Shown: positions 1-7,911 of the stretch, in pieces
How positions within the stretch are numbered: the stretch's first letter is position 1
Layout of the letters: each line of letters opens with the position of its first letter
From: Bacteroidales bacterium
GTDB lineage: Bacteria; Bacteroidota; Bacteroidia; Bacteroidales; VadinHA17
NCBI GenBank assembly: GCA_016709865.1
Contig: JADJLX010000002.1
Coordinates: forward strand, 682,001 to 746,000
Direction: 5' to 3'
Length of the DNA: 64,000 bases
Position numbers and translations under genes: made by a program
Notes under the pieces: model-generated
Seen by the model: only the letters and a program-made list of their open reading frames with translations
Database searches by the model: none
Told to the model about the DNA's origin: nothing

Positions 1-530
1 TCAGATTTCACATTCCCGTCCCTGAAGAGACAGCTTACCGCAAGAGAATTAACATCAACTTCATACAAACCCTCCTCCATGGTGGCATAATATATTTTGC
101 CGGAAGGATCAGTAAGATGCCGGGCATTACCGGTCAGCCTGCCGGGCATAACCGATGGAGAGATGACTCTTACATTTTTTTCTTTATCAATAACATACGG
201 GCCTATGAACAACTGATTGCTTTCCTTATGTATCATCCTGTTGGCAGGCGTCCCTCCAACACTCTCTGAGCGAATCTGCCTGACAAAATCCTCAGAGATT
301 TCATAAAGTTTATCCGACGAGCCAAAGGGAAGATGAGGTCCGTAGGTAATTACCCACAGCTTGCCGGCCCATGGAACAACAGCTCCTGTACCGCATTCGC
401 CTTCATTATTATAATAAGCAAGATGAGGATAAATTCCGCTGAAACTCACGGGAGTTTCCGGACTATTCTTCTTACTGCAGCCTGAAAATATAAGTGAAGC
501 AGCAATTATCAATCCATAGATTTGTCTCAT
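1..530 (-). CDS. Secreted lipoprotein of unknown function (3' end beyond window)
   Basis: This reading frame runs off the left edge, so only about 176 N-terminal residues are visible. The start is an ATG at 530, five bases after the mutarotase stop, so the two genes look co-transcribed. The N-terminus is a short hydrophobic stretch ending in a lipobox (LIFSGCSKK), which predicts a lipid-anchored envelope protein. Downstream motifs such as GTGAVVPWAGKLWVITYGPH and the spacing of short beta-like stretches suggest a propeller-type secreted domain, but this is inference. I do not recognise the family. Its neighbour suggests a role around rhamnose or plant or microbial polysaccharide use. Confidence 0.8.
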   Translation of the reverse strand, partial: MRQIYGLIIAASLIFSGCSKKNSPETPVSFSGIYPHLAYYNNEGECGTGAVVPWAGKLWVITYGPHLPFGSSDKLYEISEDFVRQIRSESVGGTPANRMIHKESNQLFIGPYVIDKEKNVRVISPSVMPGRLTGNARHLTDPSGKIYYATMEEGLYEVDVNSLAVSCLFRDGNVKS

Positions 531-535
531 AGGGA

Positions 536-859
536 TCAGTCAAGATGAAATACCTCCTCCATATTTGCCCACCATTCACCTTTTTTGCGGTTGGCAACCG
601 GATCCTGCATTGGCTCCATGATTGACCACCACTCCTGTGTTTTTGGATCGGCAGCCATTTTAGCCATGTCGGCAGAAAAATCAGTACCTGTATACTCAAA
701 ATATGCATATAACATCCCGTCTTTGTGGAAGATGGAATAATTCTGCATGTTGCATTTTTTGATCATATCAAGTATTTCAGGCCATACGGCTGCATGATAT
801 TTCTTATACCTTTCAAAGTGCTCGGGTCTTACTCCTATTACCTGGCCAAATCGTCTCAT
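536..859 (-). CDS. rhaM: L-rhamnose mutarotase family protein
   Basis: The product has 107 residues, the usual size for the RhaM/DUF718 family, which interconverts the alpha and beta anomers of L-rhamnose (some members act on L-fucose). Visible family features are the N-terminal MRRFGQVIGV strand, YHAAVWPEI with a conserved His, the FEY strand, the tandem Trp of QEWWSIMEPMQ, and the terminal EVFHLD. It would act in the cytoplasm. It precedes the lipoprotein gene on the same strand with a five-base gap. No rhamnose isomerase, kinase or aldolase is visible, so the rest of the pathway must lie elsewhere. Rhamnose rather than fucose specificity is inferred from the family, not shown by the sequence. 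Confidence 0.88.
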   Translation of the reverse strand: MRRFGQVIGVRPEHFERYKKYHAAVWPEILDMIKKCNMQNYSIFHKDGMLYAYFEYTGTDFSADMAKMAADPKTQEWWSIMEPMQDPVANRKKGEWWANMEEVFHLD

Positions 860-951
860 AATATTAATCAGTTAAATATTAACACAATATTAATAAAAAC
901 CATGGAATTGCTAAATTTGCCGACCCTGAATGCTGTAATTCAAAATTAAAC

Positions 952-3237
952 ATGACTAGCAATTACCTAAACGATCTGAATGAATCTCAGAAACAAGCAG
1001 TTATAAATTCTGAGGGGCCATCCCTTGTCATAGCAGGAGCTGGCGCAGGCAAAACCAGGGTTCTTACTTACCGTATTGTACATCTCCTGGAGAAGGGTGT
1101 TCCCGCAGGGAAAATACTTGCGCTCACCTTTACAAATAAGGCTGCCAAAGAGATGAAGGAAAGGATCACCCGGATCGTTAGCCCTGAGGTGTCCAGGTAT
1201 CTATGGATGGGCACGTTCCATTCTATTTTTGCAAAGATCCTCAGGATGGAGGGAGATAAACTCGGATATAAATCAAATTTTACAATATATGATTCATCAG
1301 ATTCAAAAAGTCTGATCCGCTCAATAATAAAGGAACTAAATCTCGATGACAATATTTACAAGCCGGGAGCAATATCATCCAGGATATCAGCCTCAAAGAA
1401 CAACCTTGTTACCGCAAACATGTATGCAGCTGACAGTTCTTTACAGGAATATGACAGAGCCAGCAGGATGCCCTTGCTGGCTGACATTTACAAAACTTAT
1501 GCAGCGCGATGTTTCAAGGCAAATGCAATGGACTTCGACGATCTGCTTCTGAATACAAACATACTGTTCAGGGATTTCCCGGCAGTACTGGCATCATATC
1601 AGTCGAGATTTAATTATGTACTTGTTGATGAGTATCAGGACACCAACTACTCTCAATATCTGATAGTTAAAAAACTTGCAGCATCTCATCATAACATCTG
1701 TGTTGTAGGCGACGATGCCCAGAGTATTTATTCTTTCAGGGGAGCACGTATTGAAAATATCCTTGAGTTCAAGAACGATTATTCCGACTATCAGCTTTTT
1801 AAGCTTGAACAGAACTACAGGTCGACACAGATTATCGTCAATGCTGCAAATACGATTATAGCGAATAATGAAGCACAGATCCAGAAGAATGTTGTTTCAA
1901 TGAATGAGACCGGAGAAAAGATTCAGGTCTTTCAGTCTGTCACAGACTCAGAAGAGGGATTCAATGTTGCTTCAGACATATTTGAAAAGAAGTTTTCACA
2001 ACAGCTCAACTGGTCAGACTTTGCTATTCTGTACCGGACCAATGCGCAGTCGAGGATCTTTGAGGAGACTTTGCGCCGAAAGAACATACCATATAAGATT
2101 TATGGCGGTTTGTCATTTTACGAGCGAAAGGAAATAAAAGATGTTCTTTCTTATTTCAGAATGGTCATTAATCCTGAAGATGAGGAGGCACTGAAAAGAT
2201 CTATAAACTATCCTAAAAGGGGTATCGGAGATACTTCGATTCAGAAAATATTTGAGCTCTCGGCATCGTTGAATGTAACAGCCTGGAGTATACTTGGTGA
2301 GGCAGCAAAATACCCCGACCATTTCAATCAGGGAACAGCTAAAAAACTAAAGCTATATGCCGATGTTATTAATAACCTCCGTCTCAACTCTGATTCAACC
2401 GATGCATTTACCAAAGCAAGGGAGATAGCAATGGGGTCTGGCATCATGAGAGAACTGAAGGAGGGGAAATCTCCGGAAGAAGTGAGTCGTTATGAAAACC
2501 TTGAAGAACTTCTCAATGCTATAAAGGTATTTACCGAGGCAGCCGAGACGAACGGGGATCCTGCAACCCTTGAGGCATATATGGCGAATGTGGCACTGCT
2601 CACAGATCAGGATACTGAGAATGATGAGGACCGCAACAAAATCACGCTTATGACTATGCATTCTGCCAAGGGTCTGGAATTCAAACATGTATACATAGTG
2701 GGAATGGAGGACACCCTGTTTCCCTCACCAATGTCGTCGGGAAGTGCACGGGAGCTTGAGGAGGAGAGACGGTTATTCTATGTAGCAGTTACCAGGGCTG
2801 AAAAGCAGGCTACTCTGAGTTATGCCCTCAACAGGTATAAATGGGGTAATCTTGAAAGATGCAGTCCGAGCCGCTTCCTTAAAGAGATAGATCAGAAATA
2901 TCTTCAATATCCTCAAACCGGGGGGAAACCATTTAACAGCAACAATCAAAAAACTGATAAGCCCATAATAATCAGAGAGGAACCAAAGTCGTATCTCAGG
3001 GAAGATAAACTGAAAAAGATAAGTAAGGCGGTTTCTTCATCCGGATCAGGAGAAGTATTTGCTGCAAGTGATGCCTCTCTGTTTTCAGAAGGCGATTCTG
3101 TTCAGCACGAAAGATTCGGGAACGGAGTTATTATTACCATTGAAGGTCAGCCACCCAATACCACGGCAACTGTCGAATTTGAAAAAGAGGGAAGTAAAAA
3201 ACTTCTGCTGCGGTTTGCGAAACTTAAGAAATTATAG
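952..3237 (+). CDS. pcrA: ATP-dependent DNA helicase, PcrA/UvrD family
   Basis: This 761-residue superfamily 1A helicase unwinds DNA 3' to 5' in repair and replication-fork maintenance. Motif I is AGAGAGKTR near residue 30, motif Ia is ALTFTNKAAKEMKER, motif II is DEYQDTN, and motif III is VVGDDAQSIYSFRGA. Motif IV-V residues are in TLMTMHSAKGLEF and motif VI in RRLFYVAVTRA. The C-terminus (GDSVQHERFGNGVI onward) is the Tudor-like tail typical of PcrA/UvrD. Length and motif order are normal and complete. It is divergent from the mutarotase gene and is followed by a palindromic repeat. Bacteroidota genomes often carry more than one UvrD paralogue, so the symbol is by family. Confidence 0.95.
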   Translation: MTSNYLNDLNESQKQAVINSEGPSLVIAGAGAGKTRVLTYRIVHLLEKGVPAGKILALTFTNKAAKEMKERITRIVSPEVSRYLWMGTFHSIFAKILRMEGDKLGYKSNFTIYDSSDSKSLIRSIIKELNLDDNIYKPGAISSRISASKNNLVTANMYAADSSLQEYDRASRMPLLADIYKTYAARCFKANAMDFDDLLLNTNILFRDFPAVLASYQSRFNYVLVDEYQDTNYSQYLIVKKLAASHHNICVVGDDAQSIYSFRGARIENILEFKNDYSDYQLFKLEQNYRSTQIIVNAANTIIANNEAQIQKNVVSMNETGEKIQVFQSVTDSEEGFNVASDIFEKKFSQQLNWSDFAILYRTNAQSRIFEETLRRKNIPYKIYGGLSFYERKEIKDVLSYFRMVINPEDEEALKRSINYPKRGIGDTSIQKIFELSASLNVTAWSILGEAAKYPDHFNQGTAKKLKLYADVINNLRLNSDSTDAFTKAREIAMGSGIMRELKEGKSPEEVSRYENLEELLNAIKVFTEAAETNGDPATLEAYMANVALLTDQDTENDEDRNKITLMTMHSAKGLEFKHVYIVGMEDTLFPSPMSSGSARELEEERRLFYVAVTRAEKQATLSYALNRYKWGNLERCSPSRFLKEIDQKYLQYPQTGGKPFNSNNQKTDKPIIIREEPKSYLREDKLKKISKAVSSSGSGEVFAASDASLFSEGDSVQHERFGNGVIITIEGQPPNTTATVEFEKEGSKKLLLRFAKLKKL

Positions 3238-3260
3238 GTCTATGACAAATTCATATGAAT

Positions 3261-3438
3261 CCTGGAGATCCTTCGCTATCGCTCAGGATGACAGGTTCTT
3301 ATGGAATCATAAGAGGAAAAGAAATGGCGATTCGCTGATAATTTCGGACAGTTCAAATTTATCTTGCGAATCGCCATTTCTTTTCCCCCCTCACAACTAA
3401 AGCTCTGTCATTCCGAGCGATAGCGAGGAATCTCCTTG
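3261..3438. repeat. Nested inverted repeat between convergent genes
   Basis: Two palindromes sit one inside the other. The inner pair is perfect: 21-base arms at 3315-3335 and 3366-3386 (containing AAATGGCGATTCGC) around a 30-base loop. The outer pair, 3261-3297 and 3402-3438, carries the motif GAGCGATAGCGAAGGATC in opposite orientations with a few mismatches. A degraded copy of the outer motif is at 33855-33896. The element fills the gap between the convergent helicase and DUF4412 genes and could fold into a long stem in either transcript, so it may act as a terminator. Confidence 0.75.
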
Positions 3439-3503
3439 ATTCTGGTACATTTTTTTCAAGTGTACTTTGTAAGGTTTAAGGATAGAATCAGTCTGAATTT
3501 AAA

Positions 3504-4478
3504 TTATTTCCCCATATTCATCTGACGCAGGGTGTATCCTTTTACAGAAATAGATTGAGGGAAATTTTCATTGATTTCCTTGGTTTCTGTTTTTGCTGTA
3601 AGTTTACCCTTGTCATCATATGATTCACTGGCAAGAATTATACCTTCATTGAAGTCGGGATTTCCATAATATGCTGCCATGTTTGAGTTCTGCCAGCCTT
3701 TCTTATCAATTTTAAGCTTTGCATCTTTTGTGAACCATACTTTACCTGTGGAATTATCATCAATATCTTTATAAGTGTATTCATCACACTTATACCCGGC
3801 AATTACTTTTGAATTACCTGTTTTTGTAAAATTCGGAGGATTATCCTTTTTCTTCTTACCATCCTGGCCGTTGGCACTATTCTCATCTGGTATTGCAGAG
3901 ATGATTCCCATTTTCATTCCGTTAACATCAGTCAGCATAATGAAACACTTATTTTCACCATCCATAACCATCCGGGCAACCACAGGTATTGAACCCTCCT
4001 CCTTGGTATTTATAGTATTTGTTTCAATCCCGATACTTGGTGTACTACTGCTGTAGAACATAAAGAAGTCCATCTTGGTTACATCCTTTTTGTCATACAC
4101 CTCAGTTATCATATATATCCTTGAAGTGAAGCTGTAATCTTCTTTGTATTTAAGGTCTATTTTGTTACCGAATAGACCGCTCAAAGCAGCACCGCCAGAA
4201 GCCTGCTCGTCCTGTCCTGTATTACCGCCTGATGGCTGTGAAGGCTGGTTCTTGGCTTTGTTCTCCTCTGTTCTGACAGCAGCTTTTTCCCGTGCCTTGT
4301 CAGCCTCCTTGTTAACGGCCGTATCGATCTGATTATCAATTTCTTTATTAACGGTTTTAGCACCTGCATTTACTACCTTGTTCATTTTGTTCTTGAGCAA
4401 ATTTCCGACCTGGGCACTCGAAGTTGCAGGCAGAATAAGCATGCAGGCAAATAATAAGAATAGAGTTCTGGTTTTCAT
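3504..4478 (-). CDS. DUF4412 domain protein, secreted
   Basis: The product has 324 residues and begins with a clear signal peptide (cleavage likely after ATSSAQ, residues 18-23). Residues about 25-100 are a charged, low-complexity, helix-prone region rich in Lys, Glu, Asn and Gln. The remainder carries the DUF4412 signature of an envelope protein with GYKCDEYTYKD followed by GKVWFTKDAKL, a pattern shared with LolA/LolB-like beta folds that hold hydrophobic ligands. The catalytic or binding role is unknown. It is monocistronic here, with the converging helicase on one side and a terminator on the other. The family call rests on the YKC-DEYT/GKVW motif only. Confidence 0.75.
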   Translation of the reverse strand: MKTRTLFLLFACMLILPATSSAQVGNLLKNKMNKVVNAGAKTVNKEIDNQIDTAVNKEADKAREKAAVRTEENKAKNQPSQPSGGNTGQDEQASGGAALSGLFGNKIDLKYKEDYSFTSRIYMITEVYDKKDVTKMDFFMFYSSSTPSIGIETNTINTKEEGSIPVVARMVMDGENKCFIMLTDVNGMKMGIISAIPDENSANGQDGKKKKDNPPNFTKTGNSKVIAGYKCDEYTYKDIDDNSTGKVWFTKDAKLKIDKKGWQNSNMAAYYGNPDFNEGIILASESYDDKGKLTAKTETKEINENFPQSISVKGYTLRQMNMGK

Positions 4479-4542
4479 TTTTTTTATAAGTTAAAATTCA
4501 AGATAAAGTTAAAGATTTTTTCCTTTCACATACAAACCTTGT

Positions 4543-4579
4543 ACCAAAATAAAAGCCCCTCACTTTTTGATGAGGGGCT
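4543..4579 (-). terminator. Intrinsic terminator of the 4595-5362 gene
   Basis: On the minus strand a nine-base stem (AGCCCCTCA paired with TGAGGGGCT, 4554-4562 with 4571-4579) closes an eight-base loop and is followed by TTTATTTT. It starts 15 bases after the stop codon of the membrane-protein gene, the expected place for a factor-independent terminator. Confidence 0.8.
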
Positions 4580-4594
4580 CAGATTAATCAGTTT

Positions 4595-5362
4595 TTATGC
4601 TGCAACAGCTTCAGCAGGCTTTTCCTTTTCTCTCAATACTGACTCATAAAGTGCTGCAAATGAACTTGATATCCAGATAATTGCTGGGAAAATACCAACT
4701 ATAAGCAACATCAATCCGAATATGCAGATAAAGAATGAGGCAATAGCCATAAAGAAGATCTGCCATCCATGTCCCCTTGTAAGCCTCCAGCTCATTTCAA
4801 CTGCTTCAATGGGATCAAGTTTTTTGTCCATAATAATGTATGATACAAATACCAGCCTGCATGCGATTATGATACCCGGTATAATCAATGCAAAGAATCC
4901 CATTACAACCAGAGCAAAGACCAGAAGGTTGGCAAGAACAATACTCAGATAGTTCTCCATGAAGCCCTTAATAAGATATTCAAAATCGGGTTTGATCTTT
5001 CTCACTGCCTGAACAAATATCATATCTCCGCCGAACTCAAATACTGGTGCAATAAGAAAGGCATAAAGAATTCCGATAAGTACAAAAAATGCTGCAAAAA
5101 TGCCAAGCGAACCTAAAGTTAATGCACTTTTCATATTGTGGCCAAAGTCAAATCCATTACCAAAATTAAAAGGCAATTTGTGCAGATCTGACATATCCAT
5201 ATGCCAGTTGAACATTTTAAATGGGGCAGTAACTATAGCTAATACAATAATCACCAGGAATAACCTGAGAAAATTATCAAACATAACCTGCCATCCTGTA
5301 CCAAAACTGTTTCCAAAAGATGGTACTAACCTGTAATCATTATTTGTTTCCATTTTTTTCAT
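4595..5362 (-). CDS. Multi-pass membrane protein, YciC/DUF975-like
   Basis: I place the start at the ATG at 5362 (MKKMETNNDYR); a second ATG at 5353 is equally possible, and the longer upstream frame has no support. About 255 residues hold five or six hydrophobic segments: roughly 32-48, 85-115, 145-190 (two helices, with an IIPGIIIACRLVF turn), and 205-240. The block PGIIIACRLVFVSYIIMDKK followed by PIEAVEMSWRLTRGHGWQIF is typical of the YciC / DUF975 / GDPD-membrane-domain superfamily, whose biochemical role is poorly defined. The protein ends in a soluble tail (REKEKPAEAVAA). It has its own terminator and no obvious operon partner. Confidence 0.75.
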   Translation of the reverse strand: MKKMETNNDYRLVPSFGNSFGTGWQVMFDNFLRLFLVIIVLAIVTAPFKMFNWHMDMSDLHKLPFNFGNGFDFGHNMKSALTLGSLGIFAAFFVLIGILYAFLIAPVFEFGGDMIFVQAVRKIKPDFEYLIKGFMENYLSIVLANLLVFALVVMGFFALIIPGIIIACRLVFVSYIIMDKKLDPIEAVEMSWRLTRGHGWQIFFMAIASFFICIFGLMLLIVGIFPAIIWISSSFAALYESVLREKEKPAEAVAA

Positions 5363-5426
5363 TTTTTTTAAAAGTATAAACCGGTTGTTATGAAGCAAAT
5401 TTACATCTGCTCTTATTCTCAGCCTT

Positions 5427-5483
5427 CATACTATAGTAGTGATTTTAAAATATACTACTTTAGTATTTAGTACACTACTTTGG
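5427..5483 (+). promoter_or_regulatory. Iterated ACTAC/TAGT motifs upstream of luxR-type gene
   Basis: The gap between two divergent genes holds several related short motifs: ACTATAGTAGT (5430-5440), TACTACTTTAGTA (5453-5465) and TACACTACTTTGG (5471-5483). The first two are imperfect palindromes. Their spacing suggests operator sites, possibly for the neighbouring regulator, but nothing in the sequence proves binding. Confidence 0.3.
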
Positions 5484-5533
5484 TTGTGTCTATTTTTGAA
5501 CCGTTGGTTAACCAAATTTTATACCTTTATATA

Positions 5534-6496
5534 ATGTTGCAGTATTTTATCTATTTAATATTCATTTTATCAGTTGCCATGGCTGCCGGGGGGATAGTGC
5601 TCTCCACCAGACTGCGTGACAAATTCCACCATGAAATATTCTCAACACTTCTATATTTTCAGGTCTTTATTTTTGCTTTCGGGTTTTATGGGATCTGGGG
5701 ACAAGCGGTTATCAAAGTGTTGCTTGAATCATATATTTCTGAGGACCTTATGTCGAGATTTTCCGATATTGCCATGCTTCTTGGTCTCCCATTCCTGGTT
5801 TTTGCATGGCTAATGCTTATTCAGTTTGCATGCGGTATTTCGGGAAGAAAAAGTAATAAATGGCTGGTACTTTGGTTTCTGCTTTTTAATTTCACTATCA
5901 TAATTGTTGTTGGATATTTTATTGCAAAAGCAAATGACGTAAAACCTGTATCGCTTATCAGGAATTACTTTATTGTCATGAATATGCTCTATTCAATTAT
6001 TACTGCACTGATAATATACTTTCCGAATAAAGGGAAATCGTTTATTCACGATTTTGACCGCCGGATTATTGCCCCTGTAATAATCATGATCATGATAATA
6101 CAGTGTGTGCTTCTTCTCCTTTACACAACACAGATCTCACTTGCAGCTGCTTTCATTCTGGCCTTTTTCGCAGGAAATACCTTCCTGCCCATCTACCTGA
6201 ACTACGGAACACTTCTTTCAGCATTCATCAAAGAGCCAATGAAAGATTTATCATTTGAAGAATTCTGCAAACAATTCGAAGTATCACCCAGGGAAACAGA
6301 TATCGTACGTGAAATATGCAACGGGCTAAGTAACAAAGAGATCTCGGATAAGCTTTTTATAAGTCTCCAGACTGTTAAAGACCATACCCACCGCATTTAC
6401 ATAAAGACTAATGTTAAAAGCAGGGTACAGCTGATAAATCTGGTGAAGGAAGCAATTTCTTTTAATCGCCCCCCAACCCCCCTAAAGGGGGGCTAA
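5534..6496 (+). CDS. Membrane-anchored LuxR-family transcriptional regulator
   Basis: The start is taken at the ATG at 5534 (MLQYFIYLIFIL); the open frame further upstream begins at TTG and lacks coding character. Of 320 residues, the first about 230 form seven hydrophobic segments like a 7TM sensor module. The last about 65 are a LuxR/GerE helix-turn-helix: SPRETDIVREICNGLSNKEI, then LFISLQTVKDHTHRIYIK. No receiver domain is present, so the signal is probably sensed by the membrane part. The final residues (NRPPTPLKGG) and the stop codon are encoded by a palindromic repeat, so the original C-terminus was probably replaced. The target is unknown. Confidence 0.85.
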   Translation: MLQYFIYLIFILSVAMAAGGIVLSTRLRDKFHHEIFSTLLYFQVFIFAFGFYGIWGQAVIKVLLESYISEDLMSRFSDIAMLLGLPFLVFAWLMLIQFACGISGRKSNKWLVLWFLLFNFTIIIVVGYFIAKANDVKPVSLIRNYFIVMNMLYSIITALIIYFPNKGKSFIHDFDRRIIAPVIIMIMIIQCVLLLLYTTQISLAAAFILAFFAGNTFLPIYLNYGTLLSAFIKEPMKDLSFEEFCKQFEVSPRETDIVREICNGLSNKEISDKLFISLQTVKDHTHRIYIKTNVKSRVQLINLVKEAISFNRPPTPLKGG

Positions 6497-6570
6497 CATT
6501 CTTATATACTATTTGTTACCTGCTAAAATAATGAGTCGAATTAACCCCCCTTCAGGGGGGCATGGGGGCA
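6467..6570. repeat. Pair of inverted CCCCCTAAAGGGGG-type elements
   Basis: Two copies of a G/C-run palindrome (6467-6496 and 6541-6570) lie in opposite orientation around 44 bases of AT-rich sequence. Each has the form CCCCCC-TAAAG/TTCAG-GGGGGG. The left copy encodes the last residues and stop of the LuxR-type gene, and the right copy encodes the last residues (APMPP) and stop of the thiamine pyrophosphokinase gene. Other members are at 16543-16686 and 35157-35271. Confidence 0.85.
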
Positions 6571-7184
6571 AATTTCAGATAAACAATCACTCTTCCGGAA
6601 CTGAACTCTATAGTGAATGTATCTCCAAGGGCTTCATTCAGAGTAGCAAACCACCAGTTTTTTATTTTTGTTCTGTTAAGCGGATATCTTAATCCATGGG
6701 TTGTTATCTCTGTATCAGGATCAATAGCAAAAAGCGAAACCTGCTGACCTTTAAAAGTACTAATTGATGTGGTTTTCAGCAGTGGCATAAACAGACCCGT
6801 ATCTGTAACCATAATTACCTTAACGTCTTCGACATACTCTGCCAGAAGTGAAATATTTCCTATTGTATGATCTTCCCGTTTACCAGTAGCACCAACAATA
6901 ACAAGATCTTTCAGACCACTCTCCCTGCACCAGGTGACTGCCTTTGTAAGGTCGTTTGTTGCCTGGTCATCATCAGGAAATATACGGTCAGCAAATCTGT
7001 CAGCCAACTCACTGCTGAGCGAATCCATATCGCCCACAATGGCATCGGGAGTGAATCCGGACAGAACCGTATTATCTGCACTGCCATCGCAACAGATAAT
7101 CTTCTCCGCATTCCTTATATAGCTGAGAGGAATCGCGTGGGTAGGGAAAGTTCCGTCGGCGATAATTATCGTGTGTGCACTCAT
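6552..7184 (-). CDS. thiN: Thiamine pyrophosphokinase
   Basis: The enzyme transfers pyrophosphate from ATP to thiamine, giving TPP in the cytoplasm. The 210-residue product shows the family pattern: IIADGTFPTH, CCDGSADN, the metal-binding VGDMDSLSS, DDDQATNDLTKAV, VGATGKREDHTIGN and the C-terminal FSSGRVIVYL. I chose the ATG at 7184 because it overlaps the upstream permease stop as ATGA, a coupling signature, and because the family normally begins just before this strand; an ATG at 7205 would add seven residues. It is the last gene of a TPP-riboswitch operon. The final residues (FAPMPP) come from a palindromic repeat. Rodionov-type nomenclature calls this gene tnr3 in Bacteroidota. Confidence 0.92.
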   Translation of the reverse strand: MSAHTIIIADGTFPTHAIPLSYIRNAEKIICCDGSADNTVLSGFTPDAIVGDMDSLSSELADRFADRIFPDDDQATNDLTKAVTWCRESGLKDLVIVGATGKREDHTIGNISLLAEYVEDVKVIMVTDTGLFMPLLKTTSISTFKGQQVSLFAIDPDTEITTHGLRYPLNRTKIKNWWFATLNEALGDTFTIEFSSGRVIVYLKFAPMPP

Positions 7185-7895
7185 TTTAGTATTGTTTTCT
7201 TCCATGCTATAAGTCCGGCAAACGACATAATTCCGTAAACCAGATATAAAATTACTGTTGGGTAAAGTCCCCGTGTAATAAAAAGAACTGCTGAAACGAA
7301 GTTAACAATAATCCACAAATACCAGTGTTCATATATCTTGCGGGCCAGCATCCAGGTTGCAACTATCGATAAAGAGGTAATAAAAGCATCCCATTCCGGT
7401 ACAGGCGAATCAGTAAGCTTCGACAGAACCAGCCACATTCCGGTGTATAAAAAAACAAACACTAACCCCAGAATTAATCCGGTTTTCAGCTTTAATCTGC
7501 TAACAACCAATCCCCTTGTCGCTTTGGTCTGCGGTCTTCTGTCTCCCGTCTCCGGGTCTCCCCCTCTCCCATTCTCCTCTTCTGCCGTTAGGCCTTTGCG
7601 CCATTGCGCCATTGGCCCTTTGCCCTTGCTCTTTGCCCTGTGCTCCGTGCCCTTCGCCCTTAGCCCTTCTCCACCAATACCACCCCACAACACTTATCAC
7701 CAGATAATACCCCTGCAACGACATATCGGCATAGAACTTACTTGTAAAAAAGACAAGTATATAAACAGCTGATGTCACAATCCCGACAGGCCAGAGCCAT
7801 ATATTCTGCCTGATCTCGAGAAATACATATATTATTCCGGTTATTGCACCGAAGACCTCTATGTAATTATCTGATATCCAATTACTTACAACCAT
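7181..7895 (-). pseudogene. pnuT: PnuC-family thiamine permease (pnuT), split by a repetitive insert
   Basis: The N-terminal part (ATG at 7895) reads GAITGIIYVFLEIRQNIWLW through VVGWYWWRR, and the C-terminal part reads TDSPVPEWDAFITSLSIVAT through LYPTVILYLVYGIMS. Both are strongly PnuC-like and complete as two halves, but they lie in different frames. Between them is about 175 bases of low-complexity sequence (about 7505-7680) open in both frames. The total length is one base more than a multiple of three, so a one-base loss anywhere from 7500 to 7693 would restore a single protein of about 237 residues. Position after a TPP riboswitch and before thiamine pyrophosphokinase points to thiamine rather than nicotinamide riboside as substrate. 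It could be a true pseudogene, two polypeptides (an ATG at 7693 opens the second frame), or an assembly error. Confidence 0.8.
7505..7680. repeat. Low-complexity insert inside pnuT
   Basis: On the minus strand this stretch is a series of near-repeats such as GGGCGAAGGGCACGGAGCAC, GGCGCAATGGCGCAAAGG and GGAGACGGGAGACAGAAGAC. The predicted peptide (KGEGHGAQGKEQGQ type) is unlike any permease. The GGCGCA-AATGGCGCAAAGG part resembles the intergenic stretches at 39404-39493 and 43893-43976, so it is probably a member of the same mobile or expandable repeat class landed in a cytoplasmic loop. Confidence 0.75.
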
Positions 7896-7911
7896 TATAA
7901 TGTATTGATTA

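Noticed and set aside
5480..5533. Longer N-terminus for the LuxR-type regulator from TTG at 5480
   Set aside because: The upstream stretch has no recognisable signal or coding character and overlaps operator-like motifs; ATG 5534 gives a normal first helix.
7500..7772. Several overlapping open frames on both strands across the pnuT insert
   Set aside because: They arise because the low-complexity sequence lacks stop codons; their predicted peptides have no recognisable family and overlap clear permease halves.
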